From Bacteroidales bacterium (lineage in GTDB: Bacteria > Bacteroidota > Bacteroidia > Bacteroidales > F082), in the NCBI GenBank assembly GCA_028277395.1, contig JANQGJ010000021.1, forward strand, positions 1 to 64,000: a stretch of 64,000 bases of DNA. The letters run 5' to 3'. Positions 55,975-64,000 of this stretch are shown here, one piece after another; position 1 is the stretch's first letter; each line of letters opens with the position of its first letter. Made by a program: the position numbers and the translations under genes. The notes under the pieces were generated by a model. It was not told the DNA's origin and made no database searches. It saw only the letters and a program-made list of their open reading frames with translations.

Positions 55975-57654
55975 ATGACTTCTGATAAAAAAAACATCAG
56001 TCTGCTTGCTGACATATTTGTAAAAAAGGGACTGTCCAATATCGTTATTTCTCCAGGCTCTCGTAATGCACCAATTATATTAAGCTTTGTAAACAATAAA
56101 AAAGTAAACGCATTCAGCATTGTTGACGAAAGAAGTGCAGCATTCTTCGCACTTGGCATGTCATTACAAACAGGTATGACTACAGCAATAGCCTGTACTT
56201 CAGGTTCTGCAGTTCTCAATTACGCTTCAGCTATTTCAGAAGCATATTATCAAAAAGTTCCATTACTTGTATTAACAGCAGATCGTCCATCACATTTAAT
56301 TAATGTTGGTGACGGACAAACTATTAATCAAACTAACGTATTTAATAATTTCATAAAATACAGTTATCAGTTACCTGAAAACATTGATGGCATTGACGAA
56401 TTCAGGTCAGCAGAAAAAACTATCAATGAGGCAATTAACAATTGTATGTTTCCTGAGCCGGGACCTGTTCACATCAATATACCATTTGATGAGCCTATTT
56501 ATAATACAACCAATGAAGTAATAACCGGAGCGGTAATTAACCCGCTGGAACCTGATTGCAACATTGACACTTTAAAGGTCAAAGAAATTGCAGATAGAAT
56601 GAATGGTTCTGCAAAAATTATGATCATCGGAGGTCAAAACAAACCGGATAACAGGTTAAATCTGTCGTTAAAAAGACTATCATTAAAGAATAACATCATA
56701 ATATTATCAGAAACCACTACAAATATAGTTGGGGATAACTTCATTGATACCATCGATAATGTAGTATCAGCAATAAGTGACGAAGATGCACTAGCTTTTA
56801 AGCCTGAAATAATAATCAGCTTTGGTGAACAGGTCGTTTCAAAAATGCTTAAGAAATATTTAAGGAAAAATAAACCAGACTTTCACTGGCATATATCTGC
56901 TTCGGGCGACAAAATGGACACTTATTTCAGTTTAACAGAAGCAGTTAAATGCGATAATGCAAAATTTCTCAAAGCATTGGAGGACAGGGTAGAACAATCT
57001 AACAGCAGCTATTCAGCACTCTGGAAAGCTCGTTATCAAAATGTCAATGCGAAACGTGAATTTTATCTGGGAAATACTATGTATAGTGATCTAAAGGTAT
57101 TTGATTATGTACTGAAGCAGCTACCTCAGAATATAAACATACATTTAGGAAACAGCACACCTGTAAGATACAATCAGCTTTTTGGATGTAAACCAGGGAT
57201 AACTTATAATTCAAACCGAGGTGTAAGTGGTATTGACGGTCATGTATCAACTGCTGCCGGTTATAGTTATTATTCAAAAGAATTAAACGTACTTATAACA
57301 GGAGATCTTGGATTTTTATATGATTCCAATGGTCTTATGAATCACTATCTTAAACCAAACTTTAAAATAATTGTAATAAATAATTCAGGTGGTGGAATAT
57401 TTAGATTTATTCCCGGGCCTGACACTTCTCCAAATCTCGAAAATTTCTTTGAAGTAAAACATAACTGGACTGCAGAATATATCTGTAGTAACTTTGGAGT
57501 AAATTACCTGAAAGCTGACAGTATGGATTCATTGCAATCTGTTTTTAATGATTTCCTGAATAATAGCAGCTCCTGCAGTTTGCTTGAAATCTTCACTCCC
57601 AACGAAGTTAATGGTCAGGTATTACGCGAGTATTTCCAACATTTAGCGGAATAA
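55975..57654 (+). CDS. menD: SEPHCHC synthase MenD
   Basis: The 559-residue thiamine-diphosphate enzyme condenses isochorismate with 2-oxoglutarate. N-terminal SPGSRNAPI and DERSAAFFALGMS, a middle Rossmann domain, and the C-terminal ThDP-binding segment GDLGFLYDSNGLM with INNSGGGIFRFIPGP are visible. It follows menF by 11 bases and is transcribed with menI and menF. Confidence 0.94.
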   Translation: MTSDKKNISLLADIFVKKGLSNIVISPGSRNAPIILSFVNNKKVNAFSIVDERSAAFFALGMSLQTGMTTAIACTSGSAVLNYASAISEAYYQKVPLLVLTADRPSHLINVGDGQTINQTNVFNNFIKYSYQLPENIDGIDEFRSAEKTINEAINNCMFPEPGPVHINIPFDEPIYNTTNEVITGAVINPLEPDCNIDTLKVKEIADRMNGSAKIMIIGGQNKPDNRLNLSLKRLSLKNNIIILSETTTNIVGDNFIDTIDNVVSAISDEDALAFKPEIIISFGEQVVSKMLKKYLRKNKPDFHWHISASGDKMDTYFSLTEAVKCDNAKFLKALEDRVEQSNSSYSALWKARYQNVNAKREFYLGNTMYSDLKVFDYVLKQLPQNINIHLGNSTPVRYNQLFGCKPGITYNSNRGVSGIDGHVSTAAGYSYYSKELNVLITGDLGFLYDSNGLMNHYLKPNFKIIVINNSGGGIFRFIPGPDTSPNLENFFEVKHNWTAEYICSNFGVNYLKADSMDSLQSVFNDFLNNSSSCSLLEIFTPNEVNGQVLREYFQHLAE

Positions 57655-57702
57655 TCTGAATATGGGATAAATATGCTGTTTTACATAACGGCTTAATTTT
57701 TA

Positions 57703-57710
57703 TATCTTTG
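57703..57710 (+). promoter_or_regulatory. -7 element of the cyclophilin gene
   Basis: TATCTTTG at 57703-57710 fits TAnnTTTG. TGTTTTAC at 57678 is a weak -33 candidate. The ATG at 57756 follows after 45 bases. Confidence 0.45.
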
Positions 57711-57755
57711 AAATCACTTGAAAAGGATGATTAGCAACAATAAAATTTATCAAAT

Positions 57756-59414
57756 ATGAAATACCGGAAATTTACCAGACTACTATCAACATTTGTAATA
57801 TTGCTTGCGATTGGTACAAATGCTAATATTTATTCCCAAACTGTTGTTCAGTGGTACACATCGATGGGAGAATTCAGGGCACAGCTCCGTGAAGACCTGG
57901 TTCCTGTTACTGCTCAGAATTTTATAGACCTTACAAATTCACAATTTTATGATGGATTGATTTTTCACAGGGTTATTAGTGATTTTATGATCCAGGATGG
58001 GTGTCCGAACGGCAATGGTACCGGAGGACCTGGTTATACATTTGATGATGAATTTCATCCTGATCTCAGACATGATGAACCAGGAATCTTGTCGATGGCT
58101 AACTCAGGACCTAATACAAATGGTTCACAATACTTCATCACAGTAGTTCCTACAACGTGGTTAGATGACTTACATTCAGTTTTTGGAAAAATTATTGATG
58201 GAATGGAGGTTGTTTATGCCATAAGTGAAGTTGAAACCGATGCAAACGATAAACCACTGATCGATGTTGTTATTGATAGTATAAGAGTTGTTGATGGTGA
58301 TCCTGCCATAACATTAACTGCTCCGTTAGCCGGCTCCAGGTGGAATGGATTTGCAGATAACGAGATAACATGGGACAGCGAATTTATTGCGGATGTGAAA
58401 ATTGAATTCTCTTCAGATAACGGGACAACATGGGAAGATATTACAGAATCTGCTTCTGCACACCCAAGGTCATACACCTGGGAAGCTCCTGATATTATTT
58501 CTAATGAATGTTTGATCAGGATAAGTGATGTTGCTAATCCCGATGTGTTCAGTATAACAGAAACACCATTTACATTATGCAAACTGGACCTTCTTTATCC
58601 TAACACAACAAGCCTGTATCGGGTTGGTACCCCTGTGGAAGTCACTTGGGAAAGTGAGCTGGTTGAGGAAATTACTGTATCATACAAAGCTTGCATTGAT
58701 TGCGACTGGGTAATTGTTGAAGAAGGTATTCCTGCTGAAAATGGAAATTATTTGTGGACCCCTGAAGTTGCTACAACCTGGTGTAAGATACAGCTTAGCG
58801 AGACATCTTATCCTGAGGTTACAGATGAATCAAGCGGGATATTTTTTGTATTCAGGTTAGATCTCACCTCTCCTGAAGGAGGTGAAAACATTGAAGGATT
58901 AAGTAGCTTTGACATTACCTGGGTAAGTGAGATAATCAGTGAAGTAAAAATTGAATTTTCTCCTGATAATGGCGTAAACTGGGAAGTAATCGCAGATGAT
59001 GCAACAGCAAGTGACTCTGTTTATACATGGGAAGTGCCAAATATCAATGCTGATGAATGTTTGATAAAACTTACATCACCAGGACTTGCTGAGCTTTATT
59101 CAATGAATGAAACACCTTTCTCGATTTATGAAACTCTTGGCATTGAAGATAATTTTAGCACAGATGTCCTTAACATATACCCAAATCCTGTTACAGATCA
59201 GGTTAATATCGCGTATTATCCGCTTGAAACCGGTGAAGGCTTCTATGTAACTGTTCTCAACACTAACGGGGAGACTATTTTCGAACTATCTGAAAAATCA
59301 ACTGGTAAGGATGTACATAATATCACCTTAAATTTTAATAAACTATCTAAAGGTGTTTACTTCGTAAGGATATCAAATAACAAAAGGGTTATTACCGGTA
59401 AAATAGTAAAATAG
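57756..59414 (+). CDS. Exported cyclophilin-type peptidyl-prolyl isomerase with T9SS sorting domain
   Basis: The 552-residue product has a signal peptide (residues about 1-27). A cyclophilin domain spans about 30-180, with the catalytic Arg in FHRVISDFMIQDG, GSQYFITVVPT, and a cleft segment GPGYTFDDEFHPD. Three sandwich repeats follow, each with a D/ESxxITW then VKIEFSxDNGxxW pattern. The last 75 or so residues are a T9SS sorting domain (LNIYPNPVTDQVNIAYYP). Most bacterial cyclophilins act in the cytoplasm or periplasm. This one should leave the cell through T9SS. Confidence 0.87.
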   Translation: MKYRKFTRLLSTFVILLAIGTNANIYSQTVVQWYTSMGEFRAQLREDLVPVTAQNFIDLTNSQFYDGLIFHRVISDFMIQDGCPNGNGTGGPGYTFDDEFHPDLRHDEPGILSMANSGPNTNGSQYFITVVPTTWLDDLHSVFGKIIDGMEVVYAISEVETDANDKPLIDVVIDSIRVVDGDPAITLTAPLAGSRWNGFADNEITWDSEFIADVKIEFSSDNGTTWEDITESASAHPRSYTWEAPDIISNECLIRISDVANPDVFSITETPFTLCKLDLLYPNTTSLYRVGTPVEVTWESELVEEITVSYKACIDCDWVIVEEGIPAENGNYLWTPEVATTWCKIQLSETSYPEVTDESSGIFFVFRLDLTSPEGGENIEGLSSFDITWVSEIISEVKIEFSPDNGVNWEVIADDATASDSVYTWEVPNINADECLIKLTSPGLAELYSMNETPFSIYETLGIEDNFSTDVLNIYPNPVTDQVNIAYYPLETGEGFYVTVLNTNGETIFELSEKSTGKDVHNITLNFNKLSKGVYFVRISNNKRVITGKIVK

Positions 59415-59432
59415 ATCTGCTACCTGAATTTA

Positions 59433-59460
59433 GCCGGCACAACACAATTTGTGTACCGGT
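59433..59460 (+). terminator. Probable terminator of the cyclophilin gene
   Basis: CCGG (59434) and CCGG (59456) bracket an ACACAATTTGTGT palindrome, giving a stem of about ten pairs with a bulge, followed by TCTTT. Short T-run, so medium confidence. Confidence 0.45.
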
Positions 59461-59575
59461 CTTTACAACTTTGATTGCTTTTTTGATTGGTGTCAGCCTG
59501 TGATATTGCAATATCATACTCCAATTTAAGTTATAGGTTATTAAAATGTTTCTTATACGATGATCTTTTAATTCA

Positions 59576-59583
59576 TAACTTTG
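59576..59583 (+). promoter_or_regulatory. -7 element of the mevalonate-pathway pair
   Basis: TAACTTTG at 59576-59583 fits TAnnTTTG and lies 30 bases upstream of the GTG start at 59614. The -33 position has TGTTTC, a weak match. Confidence 0.5.
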
Positions 59584-59613
59584 TCAGTTACATTAATAAT
59601 TAATAAATAAAAC

Positions 59614-60693
59614 GTGAATTACGAAAGCCCTAAACTGATATTTAAAAATATCCCTTCAGGGAAAATAGGCTGGTGCAGTCCGTCAAACATTGCCCTGGTG
59701 AAGTACTGGGGAAAAAAAGGATTACAATTGCCATCAAACCCTTCTTTAAGCTTCACTCTGAACAAATCACAAACTGAAACAATTATTGATTTCTCACCTG
59801 CTGAAAACAATAAATGTAATATCAGCTTTTTTTTGGAAGGAATTCCAAATACTAAATTTGCTGAAAAAATATCCGGATTCTTTAGTAGAATTATAAATAT
59901 ATTCCCGTTTCTTGATCAGCTAGACATAAAAATATACTCAAAAAATACCTTCCCACATTCAGCTGGAATAGCTTCATCTGCATCGGGTATGAGTGCACTG
60001 GCGCTAGCTTTATGTGATATTGAGAATCAATATTTTGAATCGTTTTCAACTGAGAAAGAGTTTTTCAGGAAAGCATCTTATGTAGCACGATTAGGATCAG
60101 GAAGCGCCTGCAGATCAATTTACGGGGGACTTGTCAACTGGGGAAAAGCAGAAGGAATCAATAATTCATCTGACTATTTTGGTCATGAGATAAGAGATAA
60201 TATAAACCCGGTTTTTGAAGATTTTCAGGATTCCATATTAATAATCGACGCCGGTCAAAAAAAAGTATCCAGCACGATTGGTCATAATCTGATGAAAACA
60301 AATCCCTTTTCTTCAGGAAGATTTATACAGGCAAACAAAAACCTTCAATCTCTGTTAAGTGCCGTAAAATACGGCGATTTAGAGGAGTTTGTCAGGATTG
60401 TTGAATTGGAAGCTCTTACACTTCATTCCATGATGATGACATCATCTCCGTATTTCTTACTGATGAAACCACAAACAATCTCCGTGATTGAAAAGATCTG
60501 GGAATACAGGAAAGAAACTAACGTACCGGTTTGTTTTACTTTAGATGCAGGACCAAATATTCATATGCTCTATCCATATGATTATAAGGAAAGAGTAATT
60601 GATTTCATAAACACAGAACTTATAAAATACACAGTTAATAATTCTGTAATCCATGACAGGGTTGGTAGCGGACCAGCTAAAATTGCCATATGA
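59614..60693 (+). CDS. mvaD: Diphosphomevalonate decarboxylase
   Basis: The 359-residue GHMP-fold enzyme starts at GTG. It turns mevalonate diphosphate into isopentenyl diphosphate with ATP. Family segments are SNIALVKYWGKKG with LPSNPSLSFTL, the phosphate loop SAGIASSASGMSALALAL and CRSIYGGLVNWGKAEG. Isoprenoid made this way feeds the menaquinone side chain, fitting the men genes around it. The next gene overlaps by 4 bases (ATGA). Confidence 0.92.
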   Translation: MNYESPKLIFKNIPSGKIGWCSPSNIALVKYWGKKGLQLPSNPSLSFTLNKSQTETIIDFSPAENNKCNISFFLEGIPNTKFAEKISGFFSRIINIFPFLDQLDIKIYSKNTFPHSAGIASSASGMSALALALCDIENQYFESFSTEKEFFRKASYVARLGSGSACRSIYGGLVNWGKAEGINNSSDYFGHEIRDNINPVFEDFQDSILIIDAGQKKVSSTIGHNLMKTNPFSSGRFIQANKNLQSLLSAVKYGDLEEFVRIVELEALTLHSMMMTSSPYFLLMKPQTISVIEKIWEYRKETNVPVCFTLDAGPNIHMLYPYDYKERVIDFINTELIKYTVNNSVIHDRVGSGPAKIAI

Positions 60694-61610
60694 TACAAGA
60701 AGAAGGGAATACTTTTAATTCGAAGATACTACTGTTTGGGGAATACAGCCTCTTGAAAGGATCGATGGCTTTGAGTATCCCATATGAACGATTTTGGGGA
60801 CAATTACAGAAAGATCCTTCGTCAAAAAGTGGCAAAAGCGACCATTATTCTGTAAAGTACCTTGAGGAGTATCTGCAATTTCTTGATGATAACAACTTTG
60901 AAACTATTATTGAAATAGATGAATTCAGGGAAGATATAAACAACGGACTTTTTTTTGAATGTAATATACCTGTAAGTTATGGCTTAGGTAGTTCAGGAGT
61001 GATTGTTGCTTCAATTTTTAGTGCCTATTCCAGAAATAAAAACATCAACAACCTGACTGAACTCATTTCAATCTTTTCTGAAATGGAATCCTACTATCAT
61101 GGGAGTAGTTCAGGATTAGATCCTATAACATCATATTTCAATACTCCTGTTTTACTAAAGCAAGGTAATCGTATTGAGTCGGTGGAACTACCAGGGTTTA
61201 ACATTAAAGGAGATGGTGCTGTTTTTCTCCTGGACACGAATATCCTTGGCGAAACCCAACCTCTTGTCAGATGGTTTCTTGATGCTTTCGATAATAATTT
61301 AATCCGTAATGAGGTATTAAACGAGCTTGTCCCGTTAAACAATGCCTGCATCAATGGTCTGTTGACAGGTAGCATAGTTAATATCATGCCCGATATAAAA
61401 AGGTTGTCTCATTTCACATATGAAAAACTTGATAGAATGATCCCGGATAATATCAAAGGAATATGGCTTAAGGGACTGGAATCAAATGACTATTACCTTA
61501 AATTATGTGGATCCGGAGGCGGAGGAATGATGCTGGGCTTTACAGAAAATTATGACTACCTGAAATCCTGCTTTACAGATCATGATATTCATACCATTTT
61601 CAGATTCTGA
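60690..61610 (+). CDS. Mevalonate kinase-like GHMP kinase
   Basis: The 306-residue product has GHMP kinase motifs: LLFGEYSLLKGSMALSIPY, the phosphate-binding PVSYGLGSSGVIVAS, GSSSGLDPITSYF and the C-terminal CGSGGGGMMLG. Adjacent placement and 4-base overlap with mvaD suggest mevalonate kinase. Phosphomevalonate kinase cannot be excluded by eye. It ends convergently with sfsA, overlapping its 3' end by 22 bases. Confidence 0.82.
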   Translation: MIQEEGNTFNSKILLFGEYSLLKGSMALSIPYERFWGQLQKDPSSKSGKSDHYSVKYLEEYLQFLDDNNFETIIEIDEFREDINNGLFFECNIPVSYGLGSSGVIVASIFSAYSRNKNINNLTELISIFSEMESYYHGSSSGLDPITSYFNTPVLLKQGNRIESVELPGFNIKGDGAVFLLDTNILGETQPLVRWFLDAFDNNLIRNEVLNELVPLNNACINGLLTGSIVNIMPDIKRLSHFTYEKLDRMIPDNIKGIWLKGLESNDYYLKLCGSGGGGMMLGFTENYDYLKSCFTDHDIHTIFRF

Positions 61611-62305
61611 TCTAAACCAATAACCGGCAGCTCATTCGTAATTATTATCTCTTCAGGATTAACAACAGCCTGAAGCGCAATTATTTCAACTCCACATCTA
61701 ATAGCTTTCATAAATGCATAATAATAATCCGGGTCGATTGTTTTGGCAATGCCAAACCGTTCAATATCCGTACGTTGTATTACATAAACCATTATTGCTC
61801 TTAATCCACGTTCGTTTACCTTTATCAATGTTTCGAGATGCTTTCTTCCCCGGCTGGTTTTTGCGTCCGGAAAAAGAGCTGATTTATCAACCTTCATTGT
61901 TACATTCTTAACCTCAATAAAGCATTTCTCACCAGGTTTTTCACAGTAAATATCAAATCTGCTATTCTCAAATTTTACTTCTCTTTTGACTGTATCATAA
62001 CCCGATAATTTTTTAACTGAATTGTTTAAGATTGCATCAAAAACCAGTTGGTTTGGAACAAGTGTGTTTATTCCAATCCACCCATCATTGATGAATATCA
62101 TTTCCCAGGTAAACTTTGTTTTACGTTTTGAGTCATTTGCAGGACTTAAAAAGACATCCGCACCCTCTTCAATACATGATTTCATTGAACCTGAATTGGT
62201 ACAGTGTGCAATTACAACATCACCACTTTCAAGTTCAATATCTGCAAGAAAACGTTTATAACGTCTTATCAGCCTGCCTTTGATTAATTTATTCTTAAAT
62301 TTCAT
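61589..62305 (-). CDS. sfsA: DNA/RNA nuclease SfsA family protein
   Basis: The 238-residue product matches SfsA (sugar fermentation stimulation protein): [19 protein letters not shown] near the start, [38 protein letters not shown] and [20 protein letters not shown] with the nuclease-type Glu-x-Lys, then [12 protein letters not shown]. The family has an OB-fold plus a PD-(D/E)XK-like domain with nuclease activity reported. Its 3' end overlaps the kinase gene by 22 bases, and it is divergent from menB. Confidence 0.92.
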   Translation of the reverse strand: MKFKNKLIKGRLIRRYKRFLADIELESGDVVIAHCTNSGSMKSCIEEGADVFLSPANDSKRKTKFTWEMIFINDGWIGINTLVPNQLVFDAILNNSVKKLSGYDTVKREVKFENSRFDIYCEKPGEKCFIEVKNVTMKVDKSALFPDAKTSRGRKHLETLIKVNERGLRAIMVYVIQRTDIERFGIAKTIDPDYYYAFMKAIRCGVEIIALQAVVNPEEIIITNELPVIGLDQNLKMV

Positions 62306-62334
62306 ATTTTCGTGACAAAATTAAAACAAAAAAG

Positions 62335-63156
62335 ATGAACAAGAGGGAATGGAAATCCATGAATGAGTTTGAGGATATCAAACTGGAGAAATGGAATCAT
62401 ATTGCTAAACTTACGATTAACAGGCCAAGGTATTACAATGCTTTTACACCAACTACAACGACTGAAATGGCTGCGGCGATGGAAATTCTTCGTGAAGATC
62501 AGGACATATGGTCAATACTTATAACTGGTGAAGGTGATAAAGCTTTTTGTAGCGGAGGTGATCAAAACGTTAAAGGAAAAGGAGGCTATATTGGAAAAGA
62601 TGGTGTTCCTAGGTTGAATGTACTTGATGTTCAGAGAAAAATAAGATCAATGCCAAAACCTGTTATTGCAATGGTTAACGGTTATGCTATTGGTGGCGGT
62701 CATGTACTACATGTTGTATGCGATATGACAATTGCCAGCGATAATGCTATATTTGGCCAAACCGGACCAAAAGTAGGAAGTTTTGATGCGGGTCTTGGGT
62801 CTTCATTTTTAGCTGCTATCGTTGGACAGAAGAAAGCAAGAGAAATATGGTTCCTGAACAAACAGTATACTGCTGATGAAGCACTCGAAATGGGTCTTGT
62901 AAACAAAGTTGTTCCATTTACAAGTCTTGAAGACGAAGCAGTTGATTGGTGTTTAACAATGCATAAAAGAAGCCCTATGGCAATCAGAATGATCAAATTA
63001 GGTATGAATGCTGAACTTGATGGTCAAATTGGTCTACAGGAGTTTGCCGGTAATGCCACACTTCTCTACTATTTGACCGATGAAGCCCAGGAAGGAAAGC
63101 ATGCATTCCTCGAAAAAAGAGATCCTGAATTTCATAAATATCCGAAATTCCCTTAG
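62335..63156 (+). CDS. menB: 1,4-dihydroxy-2-naphthoyl-CoA synthase MenB
   Basis: The 273-residue crotonase-fold enzyme closes the naphthoate ring from OSB-CoA. Motifs are [36 protein letters not shown] and [18 protein letters not shown] with the acid segment typical of MenB. The ATG at 62335 is used, and an ATG at 62359 would remove eight residues. menA starts 41 bases after the stop. Confidence 0.94.
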   Translation: MNKREWKSMNEFEDIKLEKWNHIAKLTINRPRYYNAFTPTTTTEMAAAMEILREDQDIWSILITGEGDKAFCSGGDQNVKGKGGYIGKDGVPRLNVLDVQRKIRSMPKPVIAMVNGYAIGGGHVLHVVCDMTIASDNAIFGQTGPKVGSFDAGLGSSFLAAIVGQKKAREIWFLNKQYTADEALEMGLVNKVVPFTSLEDEAVDWCLTMHKRSPMAIRMIKLGMNAELDGQIGLQEFAGNATLLYYLTDEAQEGKHAFLEKRDPEFHKYPKFP

Positions 63157-63197
63157 TGAGGAATGGTAATAATCAGGGTAAACTTACTACTAATATA

Positions 63198-64000
63198 ATG
63201 TCGAAAACCGGTTCCTGGATTAAAGCAGCAAGATTGAGAACATTACCTCTTGCCATGTCATGTGTATTGATGGGGAGTTTTCCTGCCATAAAAACTGGAA
63301 CTTACAATGTACTGGTGATTATTCTTGCATTGGTTACTACCCTTTTCCTTCAGGTACTTTCAAACCTTGCAAATGATTATGGTGATGGGATGAAAGGAAC
63401 AGATAATGAAAACCGTATAGGTCCGAAAAGAACTATTCAAAGTGGCGAAATCAGTCCAACAGAAATGATCACAGGGATCATTGTATTAACAATACTTGCA
63501 CTTGTTTCAGGTATTTGGTTAATAGTAGAATCATTAGGGTTTAAGTTTTACAGCCTGCTGTTTTTAATACTTGGGCTGGCCTCCATCGCAGCTGCATTGA
63601 AATATACAATTGGTAAAAAAGCATATGGTTACTCAGGGTTTGGTGATCTGTTCGTATTTGTCTTTTTTGGAATTGTTGCTGTTCCGGGAACTTATTATCT
63701 GGCTACAAATAATCTGAAATGGGAGATTTTTTTACCAGCCGTTGCCATGGGACTGTTCAGCACAGGTGTATTAAACCTGAATAACATGAGGGATATGGAA
63801 AATGATGATGCTTCAGGAAAATATACCTTTGCACTGGTACTTGGATTTCAAAGATCAAAACTATATCACTTTGTCATTATTATTTTAGCATTAATATGTC
63901 TTTTATCATACTCTATACTCAATTACACAAGTATCCTGCAGCTTTTGTATATAATAATCTACCCTTTATTTATAAAAGATCTGTATGCAATTTACATAAC
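63198..64000 (+). CDS. menA: 1,4-dihydroxy-2-naphthoate polyprenyltransferase MenA (partial, cut by window end)
   Basis: A frame opens at ATG 63198 and stays open for 267 codons to the window end, so the 3' part is missing. The start MSKTGSWIKAARLRTLPLAM and the prenyl-diphosphate-binding segment SNLANDYGDGMKGTDNENR (DxxxD type) then GPKRTIQSGEIS identify MenA. It attaches the isoprenoid tail to DHNA in the inner membrane, with several TM helices visible. Only the first 800 bases can be judged. menC and menE probably lie further right. Confidence 0.93.
   Translation, partial: MSKTGSWIKAARLRTLPLAMSCVLMGSFPAIKTGTYNVLVIILALVTTLFLQVLSNLANDYGDGMKGTDNENRIGPKRTIQSGEISPTEMITGIIVLTILALVSGIWLIVESLGFKFYSLLFLILGLASIAAALKYTIGKKAYGYSGFGDLFVFVFFGIVAVPGTYYLATNNLKWEIFLPAVAMGLFSTGVLNLNNMRDMENDDASGKYTFALVLGFQRSKLYHFVIIILALICLLSYSILNYTSILQLLYIIIYPLFIKDLYAIYI

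Overview
The window reads as chromosomal DNA of an AT-rich member of the phylum Bacteroidota. The evidence is several proteins with type IX secretion (T9SS) C-terminal sorting domains, a GldB lipoprotein, a MurF-alanine racemase fusion, Bacteroidota-style promoters (TTG, a spacer of about 19 bases, TAnnTTTG), menaquinone (men) genes and mevalonate-pathway genes. I place it no lower than phylum. I saw no rRNA, tRNA, CRISPR array, transposase or phage gene.

Region 1 (1-12.1 kb) is mostly envelope and accessory genes. It holds a nonsense-interrupted miniature T9SS cargo gene, an M19-type dipeptidase, and a lipoprotein related to 4,5-dihydroxyphthalate decarboxylases paired with a membrane-anchored coiled-coil protein. 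An ECF sigma factor is translationally overlapped with a single-TM/beta-barrel protein, preceded by two secreted paralogues. A small lipoprotein and a DUF4956 plus VTC polyphosphate-polymerase pair follow.

Region 2 (12.1-21.3 kb) is housekeeping and signalling: murF-alr with pdxA, obg, a NarL-type regulator with a degenerate receiver, and a divergent 1139-residue protein joining receiver-like domains to a pyruvate phosphate dikinase N-terminal domain. A perfect 12-bp palindrome lies between these last two.

Region 3 (21.3-36.0 kb) is a cell-surface glycan/lipid locus. It has glycosyltransferases, a small acyl cassette (ketoacyl synthase III, ACP, SDR), a methyltransferase, a CotH-like/beta-helix lipoprotein, a T9SS beta-helix protein, a polytopic membrane protein and an MBOAT/AlgJ-type O-acetylation pair.

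Region 4 (36.2-50.9 kb) has glutamate dehydrogenase behind two matching palindromes, a dispersed inverted repeat and an LruC-domain lipoprotein. A probable restriction-modification pair follows (MT-A70 adenine methyltransferase plus PD-(D/E)XK nuclease), then a small ORF whose promoter resembles that of the methyltransferase. Next come a second sigma/TM-barrel module with a T9SS protein beside it, nadE, a divergent beta-barrel pair and gldB.

Region 5 (50.9-64 kb) has comM, a sensor kinase, and menaquinone genes menI-menF-menD, then menB and menA (cut by the window end). The men genes are interrupted by a T9SS-exported cyclophilin, two mevalonate-pathway kinases/decarboxylase and sfsA.

The most noteworthy items are the two sigma/trans-envelope-barrel modules, the receiver-PPDK fusion facing a pseudo-receiver regulator, the compact R-M pair with its promoter-sharing small ORF, and the acyl cassette inside the surface locus. 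All functions are inferred from sequence reading alone.
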